NCBI RefSeq assembly: GCF_900101905.1
Contig: NZ_FNAJ01000003.1
Span: 186,001-250,000 of the forward strand
DNA: 64,000 nt
Direction: 5' to 3'
Origin: Myxococcus virescens
Lineage (GTDB): Bacteria > Myxococcota > Myxococcia > Myxococcales > Myxococcaceae
The position numbers and the translations under genes are program-made. Position 1 is the first letter of the stretch. Each line of letters starts with the position of its first letter. The notes beneath the pieces were generated by a model that had not been told where the DNA came from, did not search any database, and saw only the letters and a program-made list of their open reading frames with translations. Below are positions 56,699 to 64,000 of the stretch, piece after piece.

Positions 56699-58174
56699 AT
56701 GGCTCCACCGAACCCAAAGCGGCCCCCTCGGCCGCCCCGCCCGCCCGGTACGCAGGCGCCCCAGGATTCAGACGTGGAGCTGCCCTTCGATGACGACGAG
56801 GTGGATCCGCTCCAGGCTGACGACCCGCGTCCCCAGCGGGTGCCCCAGTTTCCCGCCGGCTCCCGCCGCAGCCGGCGCCAGGGCCCGGGAGGGCGCGCCA
56901 ACAGCGACCGCGAACTCGCCTCCCGCTTCGACACCTCGAATGAATACTCGGACCCCGGGTACGCGCCTGCCTTCCTGTACGTCGAACGAGGCCCTGGCGC
57001 CGGGCAGTTGGTGCCCGTCAAACAGGGGGCGCTGGTCATCGGGCGGTCCTCCTCATCCGACCTCCGCCTGCAGCACCCGTCCATCAGCCGCCGGCATGCG
57101 CACCTGACCCGCCGCGGCGAGCGCTTCTTCCTGAAGGACCTCAGCAGCCAGAACGGCACCTTCCTCAACCGCCATCGCATCACCTCGGAGGTCGAGCTGA
57201 TGCCGGGGGACGAGGTGTCCCTCGGCAATGCCCTGCTGCGCCTGCGCGGCCCTGGTGGAACCCCTGCCCTGGGGGTGCCCGCCGTCTCCCACGACGACAA
57301 GCCGCCTTCGCGCAGGGCCTTGAGCACGGTGGGGGTGGCCCTGGGCGCCGCGGCGCTGGGTTCGGGTGTGGCCGCGCTCATCGCGCTGCTTTCCATGCGG
57401 ATGGCCGGCGGCGCGGAGCACACCTCTCCCACCCCGCCACCCGCTGCCCCCCGGAGTACGGCCGCCGCTTCGCCGGCCGTGGCCGCGTCGGGTGCGCCCA
57501 CGCGGCTCGACATGGAAGTGCCCGCAGCCAGCAGCGCCGACAAGACAGGCGACACGACAACTGGAGTCGCGACGGCCACCACGGAGGATCCGCCTCCCGA
57601 AGCGGAGAACGCGCCCCTGACGCCCAAGGCCACGGGCATCAGCGCCCTGAACGTGGCGCGTGGCACCACGAAGCAGGTGCGTCCCGTTCCCGTGGCCGTG
57701 GCCCCCTCGAACAAGCGGGCGGCTGGGGCGCGCGATTCGGCGGCGGCGCCATCCGACGCCACCTCCGCGAAGGAGGCCGAGGTCCTGCGCCGCTACGAAG
57801 CGGGAGATTTGGCGGCGGCCCGGGACCTGGCCCAGGCGGAGAAGCTCACCACGCTGCACGGGCAGCTCATCCGTTTCGAGACCGCCGAGGCGCAGGCGAA
57901 GAAGGCCCTGGCGCAGCGGGACTTTCCGGAGGCCATTGCCCAGCTGACGCTCGCCATTTCCGTGGACGACGCCCTGGCACATGGCTGGAGCAAACACGGA
58001 CCGCCCCTGCGCAAGCAGTTGTCGCGACTCCACGTCCAGGTCGGCACGGAGCATGCCGCCGCGGGCCGGGTGAGCGAGGCGCGCGCCGCCTTCGAGCAGG
58101 CCCTGAAGCACGACACGGGCAACCGCGAGGCCCGCGAGCAACTCGGCCGGCTCACCGGCGCTTCAGCCCCCTGA
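56699..58174 (+). CDS. Membrane-anchored FHA-domain protein with C-terminal helical repeats
   Basis: A 491-residue protein. A Pro-rich and acidic N terminus precedes an FHA domain at about residues 98-185, with GRSSSSDLRLQHPSISRRHAH and SSQNGTFLN, carrying the conserved Gly-Arg, Ser-x-x-His and Asn-Gly positions for phosphothreonine binding. A single membrane segment (GVALGAAALGSGVAALIALL) near residue 210 is followed by a long Ala/Thr/Pro-rich linker and about 110 residues of TPR-like helices at the C terminus. Topology puts the FHA domain in the cytoplasm and the repeats outside. Such proteins read Ser/Thr kinase signals, of which Myxococcus has many. GGGAG is well placed for ATG 56699. Confidence 0.85.
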   Translation: MAPPNPKRPPRPPRPPGTQAPQDSDVELPFDDDEVDPLQADDPRPQRVPQFPAGSRRSRRQGPGGRANSDRELASRFDTSNEYSDPGYAPAFLYVERGPGAGQLVPVKQGALVIGRSSSSDLRLQHPSISRRHAHLTRRGERFFLKDLSSQNGTFLNRHRITSEVELMPGDEVSLGNALLRLRGPGGTPALGVPAVSHDDKPPSRRALSTVGVALGAAALGSGVAALIALLSMRMAGGAEHTSPTPPPAAPRSTAAASPAVAASGAPTRLDMEVPAASSADKTGDTTTGVATATTEDPPPEAENAPLTPKATGISALNVARGTTKQVRPVPVAVAPSNKRAAGARDSAAAPSDATSAKEAEVLRRYEAGDLAAARDLAQAEKLTTLHGQLIRFETAEAQAKKALAQRDFPEAIAQLTLAISVDDALAHGWSKHGPPLRKQLSRLHVQVGTEHAAAGRVSEARAAFEQALKHDTGNREAREQLGRLTGASAP

Positions 58175-58799
58175 CCAGCAGCATCGCGTTGAGCACCACG
58201 AAGGTGACCAGCGCCAGGCACACGAGCAGCAACCCCCTGTCCGTGCCGGGCCGCTCGCCTTCTATGAGCAGCCACAATCGGCCGTCCCGCGGTTGGAGCT
58301 CGCCCATGCGCTCCATCAGGGCCAGCGCATCGCGGTAGCGAGGGGCATCCTCTTGCGCCAGCAGCCGCCCTCGCACGGCGAAGGGACGCTGGTCGGGCTG
58401 CGGCGGTGGACGGCCATCCGTCCACTGCTCCCCCGGGAGCGCTGGACGGCGCACCACGAAGGGCGAGTCTCGCAGCCCCACGAGGACATACAGCGCGCCG
58501 TCCGCGCGCTCATAGGCGCCCCGGACCGTGGGCACGCCATGCACCTGGGCGTATCGGTTGGAAACGAGCGCCTCGAAGCGGTACGCCCCTTCCGCCCCCA
58601 ACGTCAGCGGCACGCTGGGGGACAGGAAATACGACAAGTCCTTCCGCTGCATGCCGAGCAGCACCAGTCCCACGGCGATGGCCATGACCGCGGCCATGGG
58701 CCGTACGCCCACGCGGCGGCGTGACAACCGGAACTCGAGCTCCGCGATACGGCGCGCTCGCGCCTCTTCCGAGGGGGACTGCGGCGGCTGCTCACTCAT
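58152..58799 (-). CDS. Membrane protein of unknown function
   Basis: A 215-residue protein with two membrane segments, one near residue 35-52 (MAAVMAIAVGLVLLGM) and one at the C terminus (LLLVCLALVTFVVLNAMLLV), leaving about 135 residues between them in the periplasm. The N-terminal 30 residues are charged. I do not recognise a family. Its last 23 bases overlap the convergent FHA gene. It is 90 bases downstream of cdnL on the same strand, and there is a modest hairpin near 58830-58860, so co-transcription is uncertain. Confidence 0.75.
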   Translation of the reverse strand: MSEQPPQSPSEEARARRIAELEFRLSRRRVGVRPMAAVMAIAVGLVLLGMQRKDLSYFLSPSVPLTLGAEGAYRFEALVSNRYAQVHGVPTVRGAYERADGALYVLVGLRDSPFVVRRPALPGEQWTDGRPPPQPDQRPFAVRGRLLAQEDAPRYRDALALMERMGELQPRDGRLWLLIEGERPGTDRGLLLVCLALVTFVVLNAMLLVRGLKRR

Positions 58800-58890
58800 G
58801 GGCGGGCATGATGTGGCGTGGAAAGACGAAACCCCGAGCTCCCTGACTGGGGAACCCGGGGCGACGAGTCTTGGACAGCAGCTGGACGGC

Positions 58891-59385
58891 TCAGGCCAGG
58901 TTGAAGATCTTCTTCAGGTCCGACTCGATTTCTTCCTCGGAGCAGTCCTTGGCCAGCGACAGCTCCTTGATGAGGAGCGAGCGCGCGGTGTCCAGCATCT
59001 TCCGCTCGCCGAAGGAGAGGTCCTTGTCGCCCTTCAGGAGGTACAGGTCGCGGAGCACTTCGGCGATTTCGAACACCGAGCCCGTCTTGATCTTCTCCAT
59101 GTACTCCCGGTAACGACGGTTCCACGTCGTGGAGTCAACGGAGATGTCCTTCTCCTTGAGGATGGAGTAGACCTGCTTGACGTCCTCCTCGCTGATGATC
59201 TCCCGGAGACCGACCGACCCGACCTTGTTGATCGGGATCATGATCCGCATTCCGTTCTCCAGGATGCGCAGCACGTAGAAGGACTGGCGCTGCCCGGCCA
59301 CCTCGGTGTGTTCGATACCCATCACTTCACCGACGCCCTGGCCCGGGTAGACCGCCTTGTCACCAGTCTTGAAGCTGGTCTGCAC
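58891..59385 (-). CDS. cdnL: CdnL, CarD-family RNA polymerase-binding regulator
   Basis: A 164-residue protein that binds the RNA polymerase beta subunit and stabilises open promoter complexes, needed for rRNA promoters and viability in Myxococcus. The N-terminal RNA polymerase interaction domain starts QTSFKTGDKAVYPGQGVGEV and includes SFYVLRILENGMRIMIP; the C-terminal DNA-binding helices contain the basic TTWNRRYREYMEKI. It lacks the AT-hook tail of CarD itself, so it is CdnL. It starts at GTG 59385 with AAGGAGG seven bases upstream. It is divergent from comEC. Identity to the M. xanthus protein is from memory, not an alignment. Confidence 0.96.
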   Translation of the reverse strand: MQTSFKTGDKAVYPGQGVGEVMGIEHTEVAGQRQSFYVLRILENGMRIMIPINKVGSVGLREIISEEDVKQVYSILKEKDISVDSTTWNRRYREYMEKIKTGSVFEIAEVLRDLYLLKGDKDLSFGERKMLDTARSLLIKELSLAKDCSEEEIESDLKKIFNLA

Positions 59386-59430
59386 TCACTGCCTCCTTGA
59401 AAGACTCGTTCCCGGCCTTTCAGCCGGGCA

Positions 59431-59459
59431 CTACTACCACAAACCACATCCACGGGCAA
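59431..59459 (-). promoter_or_regulatory. Candidate cdnL promoter with leader hairpin
   Basis: On the minus strand: TTGCCC (59459-59454), 17 bases, TAGTAG (59436-59431), 46 bases before the GTG. Just downstream, CCCGGC-loop-GCCGGG (59411-59428) forms a six-pair leader hairpin. Spacing is ideal but the hexamers are moderate. Confidence 0.35.
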
Positions 59460-59568
59460 CGATAACGCCTTGACCACCCAGGACGCTCCCGACTACGTTG
59501 TCGGTTTCTACACGCGGTGTCGGCAGATGTGTGCACCAGCGTGACGGGCGGCGGGTGGGGGTCGGAAG

Positions 59569-62037
59569 GTGGAACGTCATGCTTGGCGCGACCTGGGCGC
59601 GCGTCCTCTCTTCTTTCCCGCCCTGAGCCTGTCACTCGGAGCCCTCTGTGCCCCGGTAACAAGCGCGTACGCCGAGCCATTTCTCGTTTGTGGGCTTTTA
59701 CTGGGAGCGCTCGGGCTGACGCTTGCCCGGCTGCCTGGTGCGCATCTCGCCGTGCTTGCGTCGCTCTGGGCGGCGGGCACGGGGCTGGCGCGCTGGGAAT
59801 CCCAGGTGGATGTGCCGGCGGAGCTGACCCAAGGCAACACCATCATCATCGAGGGAGAAACGGAACGGGTGGACCGCTTCGACGGGACGACGCGTGTCCG
59901 ATTGGCCGTCGCGCGGGCGGGCGTCCCTCCCGGGCCGCTCGCGCCCGTACGGTTCCGGATGAACCTGTCGCTGCGTGGCGAGCCACCGCCGCTCCTGCCC
60001 GGGCAACGTGTCCGGGCAGAGACGAAGCTGCAGCCAGACGCGCCCCCATCGAACCCGGGCGAGAAGGATTTCGGAGCAGCGCGACGGCGACAGGGCGTGG
60101 CCTTCACCGGTGGCATGGACGCGCGGCGCCTGATGGTGCTCTCCCCTGCCCCGGCGTGGCGGGTGTCATTGGAGGACACACGCACGCGGCTGGCGGCGGC
60201 GGTCCATGCGGTGTCGCCCTCGACGGATGCGGCGGCGCTCTTCCTCACCCTGGCGGCGGGGCAACGCGCGGCGCTGGATGACGCGTGGGAAGAGGCCTTC
60301 TCTCGCGCGGGACTGGCCCACGTGTTGAGTGTCAGCGGGCTGCATGTGGCGGCGTTGGCGCTGATGACGCTCGCGGTGCTGCGGCGGCTGGTGGTGCGCA
60401 CCGGCGAGCGGTGGCGAATGCTGGATGCTCGGCAGGTGGCGGCCCCCGCGGCGGTGCCCTTCGTCTGGGCCTACGTCGTGTTCACCGACAACCAGCCGCC
60501 GGCGGTGCGCTCCGCGGTGATGGCCACGGTGGTGCTGCTGGGGCTGGCGCTGTGGCGGCGCGCGGACGGGCTCAATGGGCTGGCCGCCGCGGCCGTGGTG
60601 CTGGTGGCCTGGGCGCCCTCCAGCGTGGCCGACCTGTCGCTGCGGCTGTCGTTCCTCGCCGTACTGGGACTGGTGCTGCTGTCACCGCCGCTGCGGCAGG
60701 CGCTGCCCCTGGCCGAGCCCGACCCGTCCGAGCCCCACCGCGTCCGGCGCTGGTGGGGACACGCTCAGGAGACGGTGGCACAGACACTGTGCGCGAGCGC
60801 GGCCGCGACGCTGTCGGGACTCCCCATCGTCGCGGCGACCTTCGGACGGGTGAGTCTCGCGGGGCTCATCTCGAACGTGGTCGCCCTGCCCTTGTGCGGG
60901 CTGCTCACGGGCCTGGCCGCGGGTGGCGCCGCGCTCTTCGTCGTCGCCCCCGTGCTGGCGACGCCGGTGCTGTGGGCCGGCGCCTGGGCGTCCGAGCTGC
61001 TGCTGGTCATCACCCGGCTCTTCGCGGCGGCGCCGCTGGCCTCGGTCGAGGTGCCGTCACTGGGCTTCCTGTCGGCCCTCTACGCGGCGGGGCTGCTGAT
61101 GTGGGCGCTCGGCACGGGGCGCTGGCGGCTGGGCGGTTTGTTGGCTCCCGCGGCCGTCGTCGCCGCCATCCTGGCACCGGTGCTCACGCCGCAGCCCGGG
61201 CTGCGCGTCACCTTTCTCTACGTGGGTCAGGGCGACGGCGTGGTCGTCAGCTCCGGTGGTGAGCACATGCTCGTGGATGGCGGCGGCGTTCCAGGCGGCA
61301 TGGACACCGCGGAACGCTTCATCCTCCCGTACCTGAAGCACGCGGGCATCTCCCGGCTGGACCTCGCCGTGCTGTCCCATCCGCATCCGGACCATGCGCT
61401 CGGGCTGGCCTCCGCGTTGAAGCAGATTCCCACCCAGCGACTGTGGATGCCCGCGGGCGACGGAGACGGTCCGCTCTCGCGGCAGGTGGTGGCCGCGGCG
61501 GGGACAGCGCTGGTGGAGGAAGTCGAGGTGGGCCATCCACCCCTGCGCCTGGGCGAGGCGACCATCGAAGTGCTCGGACCACCAGCGTTGGAGGCACGCG
61601 ACCTGCTGGAAGGCGCGAACGACCGAAGCGTGGTGCTCCTGGTGCGCCACGGCGATGTCACCGTGCTGCTCACGGGCGACGTGGAGGCGGATGGCGAAGA
61701 GGCCCTGGCGGAACGACTGGGCCCAGTGACGGTGATGAAGGCCCCTCACCACGGCTCACGGACGTCCTCCACGGAAGCCCTGCTGGCGCGCACACGCCCA
61801 CGGCACGTCGTCTTCTGCGTGGGCCGGCGCAACCGGTACGGCTTTCCCCACGACGACGTGGAGGCGCGATACCGGGCGCTGGGGAGCGAGTGCTGGAGAA
61901 CGGACCAGCATGGCGCCATCACCGTGGAAAGCGACGGCCAGGACGTCCGCCTCCTCACCTTCCTGCCCCACGAGCCTTCTCCCCAGGCCACACCGGTTGC
62001 GCGGGCTGGGGGCGCATCACCAGATTGGGGCCGATGA
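59569..62037 (+). CDS. comEC: ComEC/Rec2-family DNA uptake channel
   Basis: An 822-residue inner-membrane protein that carries single-stranded DNA across the inner membrane in natural transformation. N-terminal membrane helices and an OB-fold-like region lead into the Competence domain, with LSVSGLHVAALAL and several further helices. The C-terminal metallo-beta-lactamase-like domain has the metal motif HPHPDHALG, VLLTGDVEADGEEAL and APHHGSRTSSTEAL, so its catalytic residues look intact. GTG 59569 is the start. Its stop overlaps the small gene at 62034 as ATGA. The presence of an intact gene suggests a capacity for DNA uptake. It is divergent from cdnL. Confidence 0.94.
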   Translation: MERHAWRDLGARPLFFPALSLSLGALCAPVTSAYAEPFLVCGLLLGALGLTLARLPGAHLAVLASLWAAGTGLARWESQVDVPAELTQGNTIIIEGETERVDRFDGTTRVRLAVARAGVPPGPLAPVRFRMNLSLRGEPPPLLPGQRVRAETKLQPDAPPSNPGEKDFGAARRRQGVAFTGGMDARRLMVLSPAPAWRVSLEDTRTRLAAAVHAVSPSTDAAALFLTLAAGQRAALDDAWEEAFSRAGLAHVLSVSGLHVAALALMTLAVLRRLVVRTGERWRMLDARQVAAPAAVPFVWAYVVFTDNQPPAVRSAVMATVVLLGLALWRRADGLNGLAAAAVVLVAWAPSSVADLSLRLSFLAVLGLVLLSPPLRQALPLAEPDPSEPHRVRRWWGHAQETVAQTLCASAAATLSGLPIVAATFGRVSLAGLISNVVALPLCGLLTGLAAGGAALFVVAPVLATPVLWAGAWASELLLVITRLFAAAPLASVEVPSLGFLSALYAAGLLMWALGTGRWRLGGLLAPAAVVAAILAPVLTPQPGLRVTFLYVGQGDGVVVSSGGEHMLVDGGGVPGGMDTAERFILPYLKHAGISRLDLAVLSHPHPDHALGLASALKQIPTQRLWMPAGDGDGPLSRQVVAAAGTALVEEVEVGHPPLRLGEATIEVLGPPALEARDLLEGANDRSVVLLVRHGDVTVLLTGDVEADGEEALAERLGPVTVMKAPHHGSRTSSTEALLARTRPRHVVFCVGRRNRYGFPHDDVEARYRALGSECWRTDQHGAITVESDGQDVRLLTFLPHEPSPQATPVARAGGASPDWGR

Positions 62038-62288
62038 TTCCAGAGGATATCGACCTCCAGCAGCTCACCGCCGACCTGAAGAACGCGCTCGGCCCGGGAG
62101 AACCCATCGGGTACCTCCGTGGCAAGTCCGTGATGCGCAACCTGCTCGTGGACCTGCGCGGCTTCTCGCAGTTGGAGGCGGAGGAGCTCATCGACACGAT
62201 GGAGACTCGCGGCTTCCTCCGCTTCCTGGGGGACCCCACCGAGCGGTCCGTCGCGGACGCGCACTGGGACATCAGCCCCCACGCATGA
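62034..62288 (+). CDS. Small protein coupled to comEC
   Basis: An 84-residue protein starting at ATG 62034, overlapping the comEC stop by four bases. It is helical and acidic with IDLQQLTADLKNALG and SQLEAEELIDTMETRGFLRF; the latter pattern suggests a small winged-helix-like or dimeric fold. No motif, signal peptide or membrane segment. Coupling to comEC is clear from the overlap, but a shared function is not. Confidence 0.7.
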   Translation: MIPEDIDLQQLTADLKNALGPGEPIGYLRGKSVMRNLLVDLRGFSQLEAEELIDTMETRGFLRFLGDPTERSVADAHWDISPHA

Positions 62289-62300
62289 GCGCGGGCGCCC

Positions 62301-63503
62301 CTATTCGAACACGAGCCAACCGAAGCGCGGCAGCGCATGGAAGTCGCCGACGAAGAGGGGCGAGAAGGACTGCCCCTCCACCGTGCGGCGGTCATGGTGC
62401 TCCAGCCGGTAGAGGTTGAAGCGCCAGCGGTCACCCGGCTGAGGCGGGATGTGCGGGACTTCGGCCAGCCGGTCGAAGGGAATCTGCATCTCCACCGACC
62501 AGCCCTCGTCGCGGTCCGAGGCATCATCCAACGTGCCCCGCACCTTCACGGCGGACGTCATCCCTGAATCCCAGGAGCGGTCCATGCCCTGCCGACGGGC
62601 GGGGAAGTACGCGTCGAAGATGACGTTGTGCGGTGACACCTGGAGCTCGTTGTACGTGCGGCCATCCGCGTTCGCGTCGAGGAAGATTTCCACCACCTCC
62701 TCCTCGTAGATGGGGTCATCGCGCTTGCGCAGTGTGCCCCACACGTCCGGGTCTTCCAGGTCGAAGGCCACGTAGAGGAACTTGCCGTCATGGACGAGCC
62801 GCGCCTCGGTGCGCTGGCGCGCGGCGCTCCCGTCGAAGCTCCGGCGCAGCACCACGGGTTTGGCCTGCTTCCACGCCGCGTCGTCGAGCACGCCGTCAAT
62901 GGTGGGCGGCTGGCTCACGCGCGGGACGGAGTACTCGGGCAGTTCCTGCGCGGCCCCGCCCAACTGAGGCCCCAGCATCCGCTGCGAGCCGTCATGCGCA
63001 TGGGCGTCGTCCACGGGCAGCCGCGAGTCTCCCCGCCAGAAGCCGAGCATCACGCGCGCGGGCGTGCCCGGCATGGGCACCGAGTGGACGTCCTCGATGA
63101 CCTTGCCCACCGGCCATGACGCCAGCGGCGCGGCGCCCCCCTGTACCTCATGGTCCGCGTTCGTGAGCATGCCGCCACTCGCCGGGTCCACGACGTGAAC
63201 GAAGAAGGCGAAGCCTTGCGGCGGCGGACGAACCGCTTGGAAGTAATGGGCCAACCTCACCTGCGTGCCGGGCGCGGCCTTCTCCGGTGACACCTTGGAG
63301 CCCAGGTACACCACCGCGCCACCGGCGAACGTCGCGCCGCTGCGGAACGTGAGGTCCGCGGGCGCCGCGTCCAGGGTGCGGAGCTGCGTGGGCGCGGGAA
63401 TGCGAGGTGTCTTCTGGCGCGGCCCGGCCTGCTCATCACGACAGGCGGTGGCAAGACAGGTGACGGCCAGCAGCGGAGCGAGGACGGAGGACGGGAGACG
63501 CAT
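62301..63503 (-). CDS. Lipoprotein with CBM9-like domain
   Basis: A 400-residue exported protein with a lipobox, LATAC at residues 17-21. The C-terminal part (about residues 195-400) is a CBM9-like beta sandwich, with PTIDGVLDDAAWKQA, LYVAFDLEDPDVWGT, VEIFLDANADGRTYNELQVSP and WSVEMQIPFDRL. Such domains bind sugars in hydrolases but also occur alone in surface lipoproteins. The N-terminal 170 residues form another beta-rich region (VRLAHYFQAVRPP, FAFFVHVVDPASGG). ATG 63503 is used. It faces the comEC-linked gene with a 12-base gap, convergent. Confidence 0.85.
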   Translation of the reverse strand: MRLPSSVLAPLLAVTCLATACRDEQAGPRQKTPRIPAPTQLRTLDAAPADLTFRSGATFAGGAVVYLGSKVSPEKAAPGTQVRLAHYFQAVRPPPQGFAFFVHVVDPASGGMLTNADHEVQGGAAPLASWPVGKVIEDVHSVPMPGTPARVMLGFWRGDSRLPVDDAHAHDGSQRMLGPQLGGAAQELPEYSVPRVSQPPTIDGVLDDAAWKQAKPVVLRRSFDGSAARQRTEARLVHDGKFLYVAFDLEDPDVWGTLRKRDDPIYEEEVVEIFLDANADGRTYNELQVSPHNVIFDAYFPARRQGMDRSWDSGMTSAVKVRGTLDDASDRDEGWSVEMQIPFDRLAEVPHIPPQPGDRWRFNLYRLEHHDRRTVEGQSFSPLFVGDFHALPRFGWLVFE

Positions 63504-63670
63504 CGGGGCCGCGCATCCTAGCGGGCTTCGCGCCCAATGGGTTCACCACGAGGTGGGCGAGCAGGCAACCATCGTGCCCCTCTCACCCCGAAGTCCCGGC
63601 AATTGTCATGCCGAGCGGTGGCTCCCATCTTCTCGCCTCAACCAGCGGTTCAGGCCCAAGGGAGGCGCGA

Positions 63671-64000
63671 ATGAAAACTCTACTCAAGGTGGGTGCGGTG
63701 GTGGGTGTGCTGGGAGCAGGGAGCGCCATGGCACAAGAGCGGCTGGAGTCCTCCGCGGACATGCGTGGACTGACGTTCCTGGTGGGCGGCGGTGTCGAGG
63801 GCTACACGAGCGCACTGGGCTCCGACATCAACCCGGGCCTGGGCTACGGCGTGACGGTGGCCATCAAGCCCACGAAGGTGCTGGGCATCGAGCTGGGCTA
63901 CTCGGGCGCCCTCAACGAGTTCGACCAGCGCGTGGTGACGGGCGCCCGGAGCGGCCCGGACCTGGTCCGAAACGGCGCGCACGTGGTGGCCACGCTGGGC
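63671..64000 (+). CDS. Outer-membrane beta-barrel-like protein, 5' part
   Basis: The first 110 residues of a gene running past the window edge. A signal peptide (LLKVGAVVGVLGAGSAMA) is cleaved before QERLESS. What follows has alternating strands typical of small barrels: GLTFLVGGGVEGYTSALG, GYGVTVAIKPT, LGIELGYSGAL. ATG 63671 has an excellent GGGAGG site. It is divergent from the CBM9 lipoprotein gene. No family can be set from the visible part. Confidence 0.8.
   Translation, partial: MKTLLKVGAVVGVLGAGSAMAQERLESSADMRGLTFLVGGGVEGYTSALGSDINPGLGYGVTVAIKPTKVLGIELGYSGALNEFDQRVVTGARSGPDLVRNGAHVVATLG

Overview
The window is GC-rich, densely packed delta-proteobacterial DNA and almost certainly from Myxococcus (M. 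xanthus or a close relative). The best single marker is the 164-residue CarD-family protein at 58891-59385, which I recognise as CdnL. Supporting signs are many large lipoproteins and outer-membrane barrels, frequent GTG/TTG starts with strong GGAGG sites, a PilZ protein, an orphan PilB-type ATPase, and DUF507/DUF3108/DUF4091 proteins. I saw no rRNA, tRNA, CRISPR array or intact insertion sequence.

Layout. 12-2173 (minus): the two E1 subunits of pyruvate dehydrogenase, then a HAD phosphatase-like gene (2310-3056). 3057-3796 is a 740-base stretch without a convincing gene. 3797-14557 (plus) is an accessory island of looser base composition. It holds a 1532-residue lipoprotein, an 1878-residue secreted SpvB/FG-GAP/RHS protein ending in an alpha/beta-hydrolase domain, and a small membrane protein 11 bases downstream. 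14593-18456 (minus): a membrane protein of unknown function, an OPA/MFS transporter and a Nudix hydrolase. 18600-24568 (plus): a surface module of a 5'-nucleotidase-like lipoprotein, a second lipoprotein and an outer-membrane barrel. 24649-30960 (minus): an orphan GspE/PilB ATPase, then the haem cluster hemX-like, hemA, hemC, hemD and a small unknown gene. 31141-33509: thioredoxin, PPK2, an AT-hook/zinc-motif protein and a PilZ protein. 33637-38165 (minus): mreC-mreD-mrdA-rodA, each overlapping the next. 38377-42680: a parvulin chaperone, a GAF-GGDEF protein, maf, yggS and a zinc-ribbon protein. 42987-46937: DUF3108, DUF4091, DUF3108 and a small protein. 47119-56576 (minus): a proline-rich protein, DUF507, uvrC, uvrB, an M28 peptidase and cysS. 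56699-63503: an FHA protein, a membrane protein, cdnL, comEC with a coupled small gene, and a CBM9 lipoprotein. The window ends inside an outer-membrane protein gene.

The most unusual item is the 3797-14557 island. Its gene order and domains recall an insecticidal Tc toxin: a TcA-like partner followed by a fused TcB-TcC RHS cocoon with a toxic tip. Here, however, the TcA-like partner carries a lipoprotein signal and the cocoon a Sec signal, the tip looks like an HGGG/GxSxG esterase or lipase, and a membrane protein sits where an immunity gene would. A strong hairpin between the two big genes could set their ratio. The domain calls on the RHS protein are firm; the Tc-like assembly, toxin and immunity roles are inference.

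The rest is mainly housekeeping: haem synthesis, cell elongation, excision repair, cysteinyl-tRNA synthesis, DNA uptake and carbon metabolism. It is interleaved with envelope proteins typical of a social predatory myxobacterium.
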